From Gammaproteobacteria bacterium (GTDB lineage: Bacteria > Pseudomonadota > Gammaproteobacteria > Natronospirales > REEB76): 64,000 nt of DNA. Shown here piece by piece: positions 20,464 through 30,738 of this stretch. The stretch is taken from assembly GCA_027315405.1 (NCBI GenBank), contig DAHUYB010000057.1:48781-112780 (forward strand). Reading direction: 5' to 3'. A program made the position numbers and the translations under genes. Positions within the stretch are counted from its first letter, which is position 1, and every line of letters begins with the position of its first letter. The notes under the pieces were generated by a model. It ran no database searches. It saw only the letters and a list, made by a program, of their open reading frames with translations, and was not told where the DNA came from.

Positions 20464-21168
20464 TCAATTAGCCCCTGTGGTGCTGCCAAACCGCTGCCAG
20501 GCCAGAGCCAACACCTTTTCCACCACCTGCTCGATGCCGGTGCCGGTGGTATCCAGCACCACTGCCTCCGGGGCGGGCTTCAAGGGGGAAACGGCGCGGC
20601 TTTGGTCGCGTTCGTCGCGGGCAGCAATGCCCCTAAAAAGGCCGGGCAGAGTAGCATCTAACCCTTTTTGTTTCAACTGGTTATAGCGTCTTTTGGCCCG
20701 TTCCCCGGCACTCGCCGTGAGAAAGACTTTAAGGCCCGCATCTGGGAAAATAACCGTGCCCATATCGCGGCCATCGGCTACCAAACCAGGGACCCGGCGA
20801 AAGCTACGCTGCAGAGTTTTGAGCCCTTCCCTAACTTGCGGGATGACCGCCAGTTCTGAAGCCCGGTTTCCACACTCCTCGGTACGCACCGGCTGGCTGA
20901 TATCGCGCCCACCCAGCAATATGCGTTCGTCGCCGGCCGCAGTCCGGCTAAATTCAACCTGCAGTGAACGGGCCAGGGATTGGAGTTTTTGGGGTTGATC
21001 AGATGACAAACCCGCCGCATCGGCCGCCCAGGCAAGCACGCGATACAGAGCGCCACTGTCCAGGAAATGCCAGCCGAGCGCGTCTGCTACCCGCCGACTT
21101 ACGGTGCCCTTGCCGGAACCACTCGGTCCATCAATAGCCACCACCGGGGGTAAAGTATTCTGGCTCAT
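20464..21168 (-). CDS. cmk: cytidylate (CMP/dCMP) kinase
   Basis: 234 residues (E. coli Cmk 227). It phosphorylates CMP and dCMP with ATP. The P-loop [20 protein letters not shown], the [17 protein letters not shown]-binding start, [19 protein letters not shown] and the lid [16 protein letters not shown] are all present. Its ATG overlaps the aroA stop (ATGA). rpsA follows after 125 bases, the classic cmk-rpsA order. Confidence 0.95.
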   Translation of the reverse strand: MSQNTLPPVVAIDGPSGSGKGTVSRRVADALGWHFLDSGALYRVLAWAADAAGLSSDQPQKLQSLARSLQVEFSRTAAGDERILLGGRDISQPVRTEECGNRASELAVIPQVREGLKTLQRSFRRVPGLVADGRDMGTVIFPDAGLKVFLTASAGERAKRRYNQLKQKGLDATLPGLFRGIAARDERDQSRAVSPLKPAPEAVVLDTTGTGIEQVVEKVLALAWQRFGSTTGAN

Positions 21169-22520
21169 GGACGTGGCGTCTCGCTGACTTCAATAGGCAA
21201 CCCGGCGTTTCGGGCCAGACCAGCGAAACCGGGGAAAGATGTGTCCACATTGCAGCAATCGTGAATGCGAAGGGGTGAACATGCACGCAGGCCGGCCATG
21301 GCAAAGGCCATGGCGATGCGGTGGTCACCGAAACTATCCACCTCGCCTCCCCGGAAACCATCGCCACCCGTGACGCGTATGCCATCATCCCAAAGCTGCA
21401 GCTCCACTCCCAGGGTGCGTAACCCCACTGCCATGGCTTGCAGGCGGTCGCTTTCCTTCACGCGCAGCTCCGCTGCACCGCGCAGCGTGGTGACCCCCTG
21501 TGCTAACGCCGCGGCTATCAGCAGTGCCGGTAATTCATCTATGGCAAGCGGCACCATTTCCGGGCCAATGTCCAAGCCCCGCAACTTCCCGCCGCGCACT
21601 TCCACATCCGCCACTGGCTCGTTGCCAAGCATATACTCATGCACTAGGCGAATGTCCGCGCCCATATCTCGCAGCAAATGCAGCACGCCGTTGCGGCTTG
21701 GGTTCACACCTACGCCCTCGACGATAAGGTGGGCCCCCGGTTGCGCGGCAGCCGCCACCATGAAAAACGCTGCCGATGATAGGTCGCCCGGCACAGTAAC
21801 GTCGGCAGCGCAAAGCTCATGGCCTCCGCAGATACCGAGCCACTCGCCAGCGCGCAAGACCGCACACCCGAAGGATTCCAACATACGCTCCGTATGGTCA
21901 CGGGTCGTGGCCGGCTCTTTTATCCAGGTTTCACCTTCGGCCTGAAGACCGGCAAACAACAAGCTGGATTTCACCTGCGCGCTGGCCAGAGGCATTTCAT
22001 AGCGCACGGGCTTGAGCGGCCGCTGACCGTGAACCGTGAGCGGCGCATGGCCCGATGTGCTTTTAATCACAGCACCCATGCGTACCAGAGGCTCGATGAT
22101 ACGCAGCATGGGCCGGCGGTGCAGCGATGCATCGCCGGTGAGTACTGATTCGAACGGCTGTCCTGCCAGCAAACCCGTGAGTAGCCGCATGCTGGTGCCG
22201 GAATTGCCGCAATTGAGTGCGCGTACAGGTGAGCGCAAACCCGCAAAGCCAAGACCCTGGATCGTGACAGCACCGGATCCGTCACGTTCCATTTTGATGC
22301 CCAACTCCTGCAAGGCAGTGAATGTTGCCAGGCAATCAGCACTCTCCAGAAAATTGGTGACGTGCGTTTCACCTGTGGCGAGCGCACCCAGTAGAAGCGC
22401 CCGGTGACAAATGGATTTGTCGCCCGGCACCCGTATTCGCCCTGTGAGATAACCGCCGGGCGCGATCACGAAATCCTGGAAAGCAGCAATCGGCGCTAAT
22501 GGGGATGCCGGGATATTCAA
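21165..22520 (-). CDS. aroA: 3-phosphoshikimate 1-carboxyvinyltransferase (EPSP synthase)
   Basis: 451 residues. It joins shikimate-3-phosphate with PEP in the pre-chorismate pathway. Substrate-binding segments are VPGDKSICHRALLLGALA, LNCGNSGTSMRLLTGLLAG, and KESDRLQAMAVGLRTLG. The start is TTG at 22520, overlapping the hisC stop as TTGA; no ATG or GTG lies in the N-terminal region before the conserved core. It overlaps cmk by four bases downstream. In pseudomonads tyrA precedes aroA and pheA lies between serC and hisC; both are missing here. Confidence 0.94.
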   Translation of the reverse strand: MNIPASPLAPIAAFQDFVIAPGGYLTGRIRVPGDKSICHRALLLGALATGETHVTNFLESADCLATFTALQELGIKMERDGSGAVTIQGLGFAGLRSPVRALNCGNSGTSMRLLTGLLAGQPFESVLTGDASLHRRPMLRIIEPLVRMGAVIKSTSGHAPLTVHGQRPLKPVRYEMPLASAQVKSSLLFAGLQAEGETWIKEPATTRDHTERMLESFGCAVLRAGEWLGICGGHELCAADVTVPGDLSSAAFFMVAAAAQPGAHLIVEGVGVNPSRNGVLHLLRDMGADIRLVHEYMLGNEPVADVEVRGGKLRGLDIGPEMVPLAIDELPALLIAAALAQGVTTLRGAAELRVKESDRLQAMAVGLRTLGVELQLWDDGIRVTGGDGFRGGEVDSFGDHRIAMAFAMAGLRACSPLRIHDCCNVDTSFPGFAGLARNAGLPIEVSETPRP

Positions 22521-23650
22521 TTGGCCAACACTTTCTTCAGGGCCTGCAACAGACGGGCATTCTGGTCCGGCAAGCCGATGGTGATGCGCAGATGATTAGG
22601 CAGGTCATAGTTGTGCACCGGCCGCACAATAATGCCTTCACGCAGCAAGGCTTCGTAAATGGCCAATGCCGGCTTTTTGAAATCCACTGTCAGAAAATTG
22701 CCGATAGATGGTATCCAGTTCAAACCGAGAATCTGCAGGCCGCTTTCCAGTTGGCGCTTGCCAGCCCGGTTAATCTGCAGGGTATTCTTAAGATGTTCGC
22801 TGTCGGACAGCGCCGCCATCGCGCCCGCTTGCGCGAGATTGTTGACGTTAAAAGGTTGGCGTATGCGGTTGAGCAATTCCGCCACTTGCGGGTGCGATAG
22901 CGAATAGCCCACACGCAAGCCGGCCAGGCCGTAGGCCTTTGAAAAAGTGTGCGTCACCACCAGATTGGGGAATTGCTGCAGCCATTGGGAACAATCCGGA
23001 TATTCGGGCTCTTCCACATATTCGCTATACGCTTCATCCACAACCACCAATACTTTTTGCGGCACGCGTTCCAGGAATTGCAGCAGACTGGTGCGATCCA
23101 ACCAGGTACCGGTGGGGTTATTGGGATTAGCAATGCAGACCAGGCGTGTACGCTCATCAATGCACGCCAGCATCGCCTCCAGATCGTGGCCATAGGGCGT
23201 GCACGAATGAGTGCCGGGATGGGCGGCAGCAAAATGGATCGTCGCCCCCGCCGCTTGGACGACTATGGCGTAGACCGCGAATGCATGCCGCGAGATGACG
23301 GCGTTATATCCCGGCTGCAAAAAGGTTCGTGCCAGGAATTCAATATTCTGATCGGAGCCGTCACCGAAGGTGATGCACTCCGGCGCCAGCGCGTGTTTCT
23401 TGGCAATTGCCAGGCGCAATTCATGGGTTTGACCATCCGGATAGATGGCGAGGTTTACCACCGCATCGCGAACAGCAGTAATAGCCTGGGGGCTGGGACC
23501 CAGTGGATTTTCGTTGGAAGCCAATTTGACGACGTCTTTGGCGCCGAATTCGCGTTGCAGCTCGGCACTGGGCTTCCCCGGCTCATAGGGCTTCAGTCCG
23601 CGCACACCCGACGCGCACAGCTCCATCAGGTCAAAGTTAAAATCACGCAT
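22517..23650 (-). CDS. hisC: histidinol-phosphate aminotransferase
   Basis: 377 residues, a PLP-dependent fold type I enzyme of the HisC2 type seen in aromatic gene clusters. It transaminates histidinol phosphate and often aromatic keto acids. LASNENPLGPSPQA, ANPNNPTGTWL, VDEAYSEY and the PLP lysine in THTFSKAYGLAGLRVGY identify it. The ATG at 23650 gives MRDFNFDLMELCASGVRGLKPYEPGKPS-like family start; 79 open codons upstream have low-quality composition. It sits between serC and aroA, so an added role in phenylalanine/tyrosine transamination is plausible. Confidence 0.92.
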   Translation of the reverse strand: MRDFNFDLMELCASGVRGLKPYEPGKPSAELQREFGAKDVVKLASNENPLGPSPQAITAVRDAVVNLAIYPDGQTHELRLAIAKKHALAPECITFGDGSDQNIEFLARTFLQPGYNAVISRHAFAVYAIVVQAAGATIHFAAAHPGTHSCTPYGHDLEAMLACIDERTRLVCIANPNNPTGTWLDRTSLLQFLERVPQKVLVVVDEAYSEYVEEPEYPDCSQWLQQFPNLVVTHTFSKAYGLAGLRVGYSLSHPQVAELLNRIRQPFNVNNLAQAGAMAALSDSEHLKNTLQINRAGKRQLESGLQILGLNWIPSIGNFLTVDFKKPALAIYEALLREGIIVRPVHNYDLPNHLRITIGLPDQNARLLQALKKVLAN

Positions 23651-23685
23651 TCTTTGCCGTTTATTCGTGCATTGTCGTATTACAT

Positions 23686-24822
23686 TCAAGCGCGCGCCCG
23701 TTCGAATTCGCGCATGAAATCCGCAAGTGCGCGTACGCCCGCCTCCGGCATGGCATTGTAAAGGCTGGCGCGGAGTCCGCCCACAGAGCGGTGGCCGGTC
23801 AAACCTGCGAATCCCGCGGCTGTGGCTTGCTGCAAAAATACCATTTCCAGTCTTTGATCCGCGAGTCGGAAGGGCACATTCATCCATGAACGACAGGCGC
23901 GTTCCACCTGATTCCGGTATAAGCCATTGCTGTCCAAAAGCTCATAAAGGATACCGGCCTTGTGCTGGTTGCGCGTGGCCATGGCGGCAATGCCTCCTTG
24001 CTCCTTGAGCCAAGCTAGCATTTTAGCGGCTACATACCACGCGAATACCGGCGGCGTGTTGAACAGTGAGCCTGCCCGAATGTGCTCACGGTAATCCAGC
24101 ATTGATGGCGTACCATCGGGCACGTCATGCAATGCATCGCGCCGCACGATCACGAGCGTAAGACCGGCAATGCCGAGGTTCTTCTGCGCTGCGGCATAGA
24201 TCAGTGCATGCCGGGTGACATCCACCGGTCGCGACAGGATCATGGAAGTCATGTCCGCGACCAATGGCAAACCCTGCGGATCCGGCAGCCAGTGGAATTC
24301 CACGCCGCCGATGGTCTCATTGACCGTGTAATGCAGATACGCACCGGCCTGGTCCAGTTGCCACTGCCCTGAGGGCGGAATCCCTTTATAGCCGGACTCA
24401 CCTGCGTCAGCGGCCACGTGCACGCTGCATAAACGCTCGGCTTCGCGCATGGCACGCGCCGACCAATAGCCGGTATTTGCGTAATTGGCGCTGGCGCGGT
24501 TGCCCAATAAATTTAGCGGCGCCATCGCGAACTGCAGAGTAGCGCCGCCGTGCAGGAACAGAACCGCATATTCAGCGGGAATCCGCATGAGCTCGCGCAA
24601 ATCCGCTTCGGCTTGCTCGATGATCTTCTGGAAGGTATCGCTGCGGTGATTCATCTCCAGGATGGAGATGCCGATGCCACGGTAATCAGGAAGTTCCTGT
24701 TGCAACTCGCGCAATACCGCATCCGGCAGCATCGCGGGTCCGGCTCCGAAATAATATGCGGGCCTGGCGGTACCGTAGGGAACCGGAGTATCAGCCGCCG
24801 CTAGGGTTTCCGTCGCCTTCAT
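23686..24822 (-). CDS. serC: phosphoserine aminotransferase
   Basis: About 378 residues from ATG 24822. It converts 3-phosphohydroxypyruvate to phosphoserine and serves pyridoxal synthesis. The family start [46 protein letters not shown] and the PLP-lysine region [17 protein letters not shown] are present, with the C-terminal [11 protein letters not shown]. The chosen start overlaps the gyrA 3' end by 32 bases and leaves an N-terminal extension of about 22 residues compared with E. coli SerC; the start is the least certain part. Co-transcription with gyrA upstream is likely. Confidence 0.92.
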   Translation of the reverse strand: MKATETLAAADTPVPYGTARPAYYFGAGPAMLPDAVLRELQQELPDYRGIGISILEMNHRSDTFQKIIEQAEADLRELMRIPAEYAVLFLHGGATLQFAMAPLNLLGNRASANYANTGYWSARAMREAERLCSVHVAADAGESGYKGIPPSGQWQLDQAGAYLHYTVNETIGGVEFHWLPDPQGLPLVADMTSMILSRPVDVTRHALIYAAAQKNLGIAGLTLVIVRRDALHDVPDGTPSMLDYREHIRAGSLFNTPPVFAWYVAAKMLAWLKEQGGIAAMATRNQHKAGILYELLDSNGLYRNQVERACRSWMNVPFRLADQRLEMVFLQQATAAGFAGLTGHRSVGGLRASLYNAMPEAGVRALADFMREFERARA

Positions 24823-27349
24823 CGCTCTCGTCCGCTTCGATGCGGTCAATGCCCACCAGCTGCTCACCGTCGTCGAGACGAATGAGGCGTACGCCTTGAG
24901 TGTTACGCCCGATGACCGAGACATCGCTGGCCGGCGTGCGCACCAGTGTTCCACCATTGCTGATGAGCATGATTTCCGCATCCGGCGCCACCTGGATAGC
25001 GCCCACCACCTTGCCGTTGCGTGCGGTGGTTTGTATTGAAATCACGCCCTGGCCGCCGCGCCCCTGCACCGGATAATCCGCCGCTGGCGTACGCTTGCCG
25101 TAGCCGTTTTCCGTGGCGGTGAGGATGTCGCCGTCACCGACGATGATGAGACCGATCACATGCTCGCCTTTGGCAAGCTGGATGCCGCGCACACCCGCAG
25201 CGTTCCGTCCCATGGGACGCACATCGACCTCGTGGAAACGGATGGATTTTCCGTTGGAGGCGAACAACAACACATCGCGCTGGCCGTCGGTGATGGCAAT
25301 GCCCACCAGACCATCGCCCTTGTTCAGTTCCAGCGCGATGATGCCATTGCTGCGTGGCCGCGAAAAATTATCCAGTGAAGTCTTTTTTACTGTGCCGAAA
25401 CGGGTAGCCATGAAAACATAGTTGCTTTCCGAATATTCCCGCACCGGAAGTGCCGCAGTGATGCGCTCGCCTTCGCTCAATGGCAGCAGGTTGACAATCG
25501 GCTTACCGCGGGCGCCGCGACCAGCTTGAGGGAACTGATACACCTTCAACCAATAGACCTTGCCGATGCTGGAGAAGCACAGCACCGTATCGTGGGTATT
25601 GGCAACGAACAGATTGTCAATGAAATCCTCGTCTTTGACCGTGGTGGCTGCTTTACCGCGGCCACCGCGCCGCTGCGCACGGTAAGCGCTCACCGGTTGT
25701 GACTTGGCGTAACCGGCATGTGACAGAGTCACCACCACGTCTTCCTCGGTGATCAGATCCTCAATAGTGAGATCTTCGTGATCCGAAACAATTTCAGTGC
25801 GGCGCGCGTCCCCGTACTGCCCGCGTAGCGTGGTTAATTCATCGCGGATTACCTTGAGCAGTTTGTTGGAATCAGCGAGGATAGCGCGCAAAGCGCTGAT
25901 CAGGTCCAGCAGTTCCTTGTACTCGCTGACGATCTTGCCTTGCTCGAGTCCGGTCAGACGCTGTAGCTTGAGATCAAGAATTGCCTGAGCCTGGATTTCA
26001 GAAAGTCGGTAAATTGCGCCGCGCAGTCCGGATTCCATGGCTGCTTCTTCGGGTCGTGAGGCTTCTGTACCGGCGCGTTTCAGCATCTCGGTCACGATAC
26101 CCGGCAGCCAATCCCGCGCCATCAAACCTGTTTTGGCCTCCGCCGGCCCGGCGGATTTTTTGATAAGCGCGATCATCTCGTCAATATTGGTCAAGGCTAC
26201 CGCCAAGCCTTCCAAAACATGGGCGCGTTCGCGTGCCTTGCGCAGGTCGAATAGCGTGCGCCGGGTCACTACCTCGCGGCGGTGACGCAGGAAGGCATCG
26301 AGCATCTCCTTGAGATTCAGCAGCTTCGGCTGGCCGTCGACTAACGCCACCATATTGATGCCGAACACGCTCTGCATGGCGGTGCGCTGGTATAGGTTAT
26401 TGAGCATCACCTCCAGGTTTTCGCCGCGCCGCAACTCAATGACCATGCGCATACCGTCCTTGTCGGACTCATCGCGCAGCTCGATGACGCCGTCGAGTTT
26501 CTTGTCCTTGACCAGTTCGGCGATGTGCTCCAGCAAGCGTGCCTTGTTTACCATGTACGGTAGTTCGGTCACGATAATGGATTGCTTGGCGCCTTCCTGG
26601 CCCTCCACATGGCTTTTCGCGCGCACGAAAATCCGGCCGCGGCCGGTAAAATACGCTTCATGAATTCCGCGGGCACCGTTAATGATGCCACCCGTGGGAA
26701 AATCCGGGCCCGGCAGGTGTTTCATCAGGTCATGGATGGTGAGCCCGGAATCATCAATCAATGCCACGCAGGCATCGATGACTTCCTTGAAATTGTGCGG
26801 CGGAATATTGGTTGCCATACCCACGGCGATGCCGGAGGAGCCGTTAACCAGCAGGTTGGGTACCCGCGTCGGCAATACCGACGGTTCACTCTCGGATTCA
26901 TCGTAGTTAGGGGTGAAATCTACCGTTTCCTTGTCGATGTCGGCGAGCATCTCATGAGCGAGTTTCGCCATGCGCACTTCGGTATAACGCATGGCCGCCG
27001 GCAGGTCGCCGTCCACAGATCCGAAATTGCCCTGCCCGTCCACCAGCATATAGCGCATGGAAAACGGCTGCGCCATACGCACCATGGTGTCGTACACCGC
27101 GGTGTCGCCGTGCGGGTGGTATTTACCGATGACATCGCCCACCACCCGGGCGGATTTCTTATAGGGCTTGTTGTAGTCATTGCCCAGCTCTTGCATGGCG
27201 AAGAGTACGCGCCGGTGCACGGGTTTAAGGCCGTCACGTACGTCCGGCAGTGCCCGACCCACGATCACGCTCATGGCATAATCCAGGTAGGACTGCTTCA
27301 TCTCATCTTCGAGGCTGACGAGGGTAAGCTCGCGGGCAAATTCGGCCAT
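24791..27349 (-). CDS. gyrA: DNA gyrase subunit A
   Basis: 852 residues. With GyrB it introduces negative supercoils using ATP. Catalytic Tyr122 lies in [18 protein letters not shown], and numbering matches E. coli. The quinolone region [20 protein letters not shown] has Thr83 and Asp87; Thr83 is also the wild-type residue in Pseudomonas. The C-terminal beta-pinwheel carries the GyrA-box as QRRGGRG, and the protein ends in a short acidic tail ([15 protein letters not shown]). The ATG at 27349 lacks a strong ribosome site. It heads the serC-hisC-aroA-cmk-rpsA run. Confidence 0.97.
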   Translation of the reverse strand: MAEFARELTLVSLEDEMKQSYLDYAMSVIVGRALPDVRDGLKPVHRRVLFAMQELGNDYNKPYKKSARVVGDVIGKYHPHGDTAVYDTMVRMAQPFSMRYMLVDGQGNFGSVDGDLPAAMRYTEVRMAKLAHEMLADIDKETVDFTPNYDESESEPSVLPTRVPNLLVNGSSGIAVGMATNIPPHNFKEVIDACVALIDDSGLTIHDLMKHLPGPDFPTGGIINGARGIHEAYFTGRGRIFVRAKSHVEGQEGAKQSIIVTELPYMVNKARLLEHIAELVKDKKLDGVIELRDESDKDGMRMVIELRRGENLEVMLNNLYQRTAMQSVFGINMVALVDGQPKLLNLKEMLDAFLRHRREVVTRRTLFDLRKARERAHVLEGLAVALTNIDEMIALIKKSAGPAEAKTGLMARDWLPGIVTEMLKRAGTEASRPEEAAMESGLRGAIYRLSEIQAQAILDLKLQRLTGLEQGKIVSEYKELLDLISALRAILADSNKLLKVIRDELTTLRGQYGDARRTEIVSDHEDLTIEDLITEEDVVVTLSHAGYAKSQPVSAYRAQRRGGRGKAATTVKDEDFIDNLFVANTHDTVLCFSSIGKVYWLKVYQFPQAGRGARGKPIVNLLPLSEGERITAALPVREYSESNYVFMATRFGTVKKTSLDNFSRPRSNGIIALELNKGDGLVGIAITDGQRDVLLFASNGKSIRFHEVDVRPMGRNAAGVRGIQLAKGEHVIGLIIVGDGDILTATENGYGKRTPAADYPVQGRGGQGVISIQTTARNGKVVGAIQVAPDAEIMLISNGGTLVRTPASDVSVIGRNTQGVRLIRLDDGEQLVGIDRIEADESDEGDGNPSGG

Positions 27350-27408
27350 GCGGGACTGGATTTTGGTGTGTTTTTTGGGCCGCCGGAAGCGGAAAATTCA
27401 AAGCAGAA

Positions 27409-27414
27409 ATTTTA
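27409..27414 (-). promoter_or_regulatory. extended -10 element upstream of gyrA
   Basis: On the minus strand TGGTAAAAT (TG-n-TAAAAT) lies about 60 bases before the gyrA ATG. The -35 region is weak, as expected of an extended -10 promoter. It is the best candidate in the upstream region. Confidence 0.4.
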
Positions 27415-27864
27415 CCACAGACAGGCGATTTATCCGTCGTTTGGCAAGCCCTTGACCTGATTCAGCGGTTCGATCTTTTCTGTCATCACTCATGAAGTAG
27501 CAAGCGTCCGCTAATTGCGCGGGACCAAAATTTAAAGGCAGGACTACGTGCCTCGAAGGGCGCGGGCGCAGGTTTAAAACCACTGACTTTCCAGAGTTCC
27601 GCGCCCGCACCAGATTCAACCGGGATCTCGGCCCCACTTGAAGGACTTACCCTCGTTGCCAACGGATGCCACTGCCAAAATGCGGTACCTTCACGGGCTA
27701 TCGGTAGCGTCAAGCTACAGGCAGCGGTCCAATCGGCAGTGGTGACTATAAGCCCAGTAGCCGTTAAAAACAGCCCGCGACGCCGGCACAGGCAGCCAGG
27801 TAGGGTTACTGGGCCGGCAAGTCTGTTATAGTGAAAGCGCTCCACAGCGCGTCTGTGCTGCTCA
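27415..27864. other. intergenic region between gyrA and the OmpA-like gene
   Basis: The divergent gap holds the gyrA promoter at its left end. A plus-strand frame is open from about 27538 to 27828 but is compositionally odd, lacks a start and ribosome site, and matches nothing I know. TTACTG-15-TATAGT at about 27807-27833 is a weak promoter candidate for the OmpA-like gene. No repeat, tRNA or mobile element was seen. Confidence 0.4.
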
Positions 27865-28626
27865 ATGGCCAATGCATCAAAACCAAATCCAGGGGCACTG
27901 CTCCGTCGGGGAATCGGATACGCGCTGCTCGCGTTGGGCGCGGGCTGTGCCGCGCATGCTCCGCAAACCCAGTTCCCGCTAGCTAACGCCGGTCGACCGG
28001 TCAAGAATTCCCAGGGCGTTTGTGTGCAAGTGGGCCCTACGCCTGCCGGCGGCAAGGTTGCATGCTATCAACTGGCGCAGCCGAACCTGCAGCATCATGT
28101 GGAGCCGCTGCGCCTGGATGAATTCGGTTACCTGTTCCCACCACTAAAACCTGAAGCCAAGCTGGCATCGACTAGTGCGCCGGTAGCCACTACCAAGGTT
28201 GCACCGGCAAGCGTTGCCTTTACACCACCCCCGACAGTAGCGCTGCCCGCTACCACTGCCATACGCTACAGCATGAAAACAGTGCATTTCAGCACCCGCT
28301 TGCCCTTCAAACTCAATCGCGCTCATCTGGCGCGCCAGAATCGGGCGGTATTATTGGCCTTCGTGAATTCGCTGGAACAGTATCGCGGTGTCGAAAGCAT
28401 TCGCATCACCGGACATACTGACAGGAGCGGTCCAGCACGTTTCAACAACTGGTTGTCAGGCATGCGCGCCAAATCCGTACAATTATGGTTGCTATCTCTT
28501 GGCGTTGACCCGCGTATAACTCATGTCCGTGGCGTCGGCAGCAGTGAACCACGCGCGCATGCACGAAGCGCCGCCGACAACCGCTATGTGGACATTAAAG
28601 TGGTAGTGCGCACCCCTGCGCGCTAA
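27865..28626 (+). CDS. OmpA-like peptidoglycan-binding protein
   Basis: 253 residues. The N-terminus has a basic start, a hydrophobic run (GYALLALGAG) and then C-A-A-H, suggesting a lipoprotein, although the residue three before Cys is Gly where Leu is usual. A Pro/Ala/Thr-rich linker (about 100-130) leads to an OmpA C-terminal domain: VHFSTRLPFKLNRAHL, SIRITGHTDRSGPARFNNWL, RAKSVQLWLLSLGVD and ADNRYVDIKV. The Asp/Arg ligands for diaminopimelate are kept. It likely tethers the envelope to peptidoglycan. A divergent OmpA-like gene next to gyrA is seen in some relatives. The start is uncertain because the ribosome site is weak. Confidence 0.82.
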   Translation: MANASKPNPGALLRRGIGYALLALGAGCAAHAPQTQFPLANAGRPVKNSQGVCVQVGPTPAGGKVACYQLAQPNLQHHVEPLRLDEFGYLFPPLKPEAKLASTSAPVATTKVAPASVAFTPPPTVALPATTAIRYSMKTVHFSTRLPFKLNRAHLARQNRAVLLAFVNSLEQYRGVESIRITGHTDRSGPARFNNWLSGMRAKSVQLWLLSLGVDPRITHVRGVGSSEPRAHARSAADNRYVDIKVVVRTPAR

Positions 28627-28688
28627 TGCCCGACACCGATAAACCTTGCTCGCCTTCCAGACTGCTGATCTTTTCATTGTTATAAATT

Positions 28689-30026
28689 ATGACTGCTGCT
28701 GATCTAGTGATATATGCCCGCTGGATAATTCCGGTGGAGCCTGCAAGCGCAATTTATGAGCAACATGCGCTGGTTATCCGTGATGGACGCATTCTGGCGA
28801 TCCTGCCTGCGGCTCAGGCGCATTCTAGGTTCCAAGCCAAAGAGAGTGTGGAACTTCCCGCGCATGTGCTGATTCCCGGTTTTATCAACGCGCATACCCA
28901 CACGGCCATGATCTTGCTGCGCGGTTTGGCGGACGACCTGCCACTACTGCCATGGTTGCAGGGGTACATTTGGCCGGCTGAAAGCCGCTGGCTAAGCCCG
29001 GAGTTCGTACGCGACGGCAGCGAACTGGCTATTGCAGAAATGCTGCGCAGCGGCACCACCTGCTTCAACGATATGTATTTTTTCCCGGAAATCACCGCCG
29101 AAGTCGTGCGGCATAGCGGCATACGTGCCTGCCTCGGAATGCTGGCGGTGGATTTCCCCAGCGCCTGGGGCAGTGGCCCGCGGGAATATCTTGCCAAGGG
29201 CACAGCCTTGCGTGATCAATACAAGGAAGATCCGCTGCTCAGTTTTGCCTTCGCGTCGCATGCGCCTTACACCCTGGCTGGCAACTGGCTCAAGGAAGTG
29301 CGTACACTCGCGGATGAACTTGAGGTGCCGGTGCATATTCACTTACATGAGACCGCCTATGAAATCGAGCAAAGCCTGCAGCAATACGGCAAACGCCCCT
29401 TGGCACGGCTTGCCGAATTGGGATTACTCACGCCGAATTTTATGGCCGTACACATGACCCAACTCACGGCTGCCGAGATCAATGAAGTGGCGCACTGCGG
29501 CGCGCACGTCGTTCATTGCCCCGAATCCAATCTGAAACTCGCCAGCGGTTTCTGCCCGGTCGCGAAGCTGCTTACCGCCGGTGTCAATGTATCGATCGGC
29601 ACCGATAGCGCGGCCAGCAACAACGACCTGGACATGCTGGGGGAGATGCGCAGCGCCGCGCTCTTGGCTAAAGGCGTGGCCGCTGATGCTGCGGTGTTGC
29701 CCGCCGCCACCGCGCTGTGCATGGCCACGCTCAACGGCGCCCGCGCCCTGGGCCTCGAGCAAGAAACCGGTTCGCTGCTGCCCGGCAAGTGGGCGGATAT
29801 CACCGCCGTGGATCTCAGCGAACCCGAATGTCAGCCGCTTTATAACCCACTCTCGCAGTTGGTGTACGCGGCCAACCGGCAACAGGTGAGCGACGTATGG
29901 GTCGCTGGCCGGCAATTACTGCGCGGCGGGCAACTGACGCGTCTTGATCTTGGCAATATCATGGAGCGCATCTTACGCTGGCAACAGCGCATAGCCCCGG
30001 CTTCGGCGGAGATTAGTCAGGCATGA
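28689..30026 (+). CDS. mtaD: 5-methylthioadenosine/S-adenosylhomocysteine deaminase (TRZ/ATZ family)
   Basis: 445 residues, an amidohydrolase. Metal and catalytic residues are H69-x-H71 (NAHTHTAMILLRGLADDLPL), the HIHLHET histidine, VVHCPESNLKLASG, and GTDSAASNNDLDMLGEMR with the zinc aspartate. Members next to ubiG in pseudomonads deaminate methylthioadenosine and S-adenosylhomocysteine, recycling sulfur nucleosides. Its stop overlaps the ubiG start (ATGA). UbiG releases S-adenosylhomocysteine, so coupling of the two genes is chemically sensible. Confidence 0.88.
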   Translation: MTAADLVIYARWIIPVEPASAIYEQHALVIRDGRILAILPAAQAHSRFQAKESVELPAHVLIPGFINAHTHTAMILLRGLADDLPLLPWLQGYIWPAESRWLSPEFVRDGSELAIAEMLRSGTTCFNDMYFFPEITAEVVRHSGIRACLGMLAVDFPSAWGSGPREYLAKGTALRDQYKEDPLLSFAFASHAPYTLAGNWLKEVRTLADELEVPVHIHLHETAYEIEQSLQQYGKRPLARLAELGLLTPNFMAVHMTQLTAAEINEVAHCGAHVVHCPESNLKLASGFCPVAKLLTAGVNVSIGTDSAASNNDLDMLGEMRSAALLAKGVAADAAVLPAATALCMATLNGARALGLEQETGSLLPGKWADITAVDLSEPECQPLYNPLSQLVYAANRQQVSDVWVAGRQLLRGGQLTRLDLGNIMERILRWQQRIAPASAEISQA

Positions 30027-30733
30027 GTCATCGCCACGCCAACATTGATATCCGGGAGATTTCAAAATTTGACGCGCTTGCCTCCCGCTGGTGGGATCCG
30101 ACTGGGGAATTCCGCACGCTGCACCACATCAACCCGCTGCGGTTCGCATATATTGATAGCCGCGCGGACCTGAAGAATAAACGTGCCCTGGATATCGGCT
30201 GTGGCGGCGGCCTGTTGGCGGAAGCCATGGCGAGGTGCGGCGCCGAGGTCACTGGCATCGATATGGCCGAAGCCTCACTGCAGGTGGCACGATTGCATCT
30301 GAAAGAATCGGGTCTCAAGGTACATTATCAGCAGATCGCCGCCGAAGCCTTGGCGGAAACCATGCCTGCTCACTTCGACATAATAACGTGTATGGAGATG
30401 CTCGAACACGTTCCCAAGCCTGCAGCCATCGTCCAGGCATGCGCGGCGTTGGTGAAACCCGGCGGCCATGTATTTTTTTCCACACTGAATCGCAATGCGA
30501 AGTCTTTTATGCTGGCGATCCTGGGCGCAGAATATCTATTGCGACTCATCCCGCGTGGCACCCATGAATATGCGAAATTCATCCGCCCGTCGGAATTGGC
30601 TCAATGGGCACGGCATGCTGGCCTTGAACTTCGTGGCAATACCGGCCTGCATTACCATCCGCTGACACGGCATTATTGGCTGGGCGGCAATGTGGACGTG
30701 AACTACTTCATGCACTTCATCCGATCGAATTGA
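30023..30733 (+). CDS. ubiG: ubiquinone biosynthesis O-methyltransferase UbiG
   Basis: 236 residues (E. coli 240). It performs both SAM-dependent O-methylations of ubiquinone synthesis. FDALASRWWDPTGEFRTLHH is the UbiG-specific start; the SAM loop is LDIGCGGGLLAEAMA (57-71), with MEMLEHVPKP as post-motif. It overlaps mtaD by four bases, and mupP starts five bases after its stop, as in the Pseudomonas mtaD-ubiG-mupP-yciK cluster. Confidence 0.95.
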   Translation: MSHRHANIDIREISKFDALASRWWDPTGEFRTLHHINPLRFAYIDSRADLKNKRALDIGCGGGLLAEAMARCGAEVTGIDMAEASLQVARLHLKESGLKVHYQQIAAEALAETMPAHFDIITCMEMLEHVPKPAAIVQACAALVKPGGHVFFSTLNRNAKSFMLAILGAEYLLRLIPRGTHEYAKFIRPSELAQWARHAGLELRGNTGLHYHPLTRHYWLGGNVDVNYFMHFIRSN

Positions 30734-30738
30734 ATCTT

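Noticed and set aside
20339..20467. N-terminal extension of S1 by 43 residues
   Set aside because: The canonical [17 protein letters not shown] start at 20338 matches all known S1 proteins; the upstream codons form the structured leader.
26582..27460. 292-codon plus-strand open frame
   Set aside because: It is antisense to the gyrA 5' half, including the catalytic tyrosine region; a shadow of gyrA.
27486..28055. 189-codon minus-strand open frame overlapping the OmpA-like gene
   Set aside because: The overlap region is clearly the OmpA-like protein on the other strand, and the remainder is low in protein character with no start signals.
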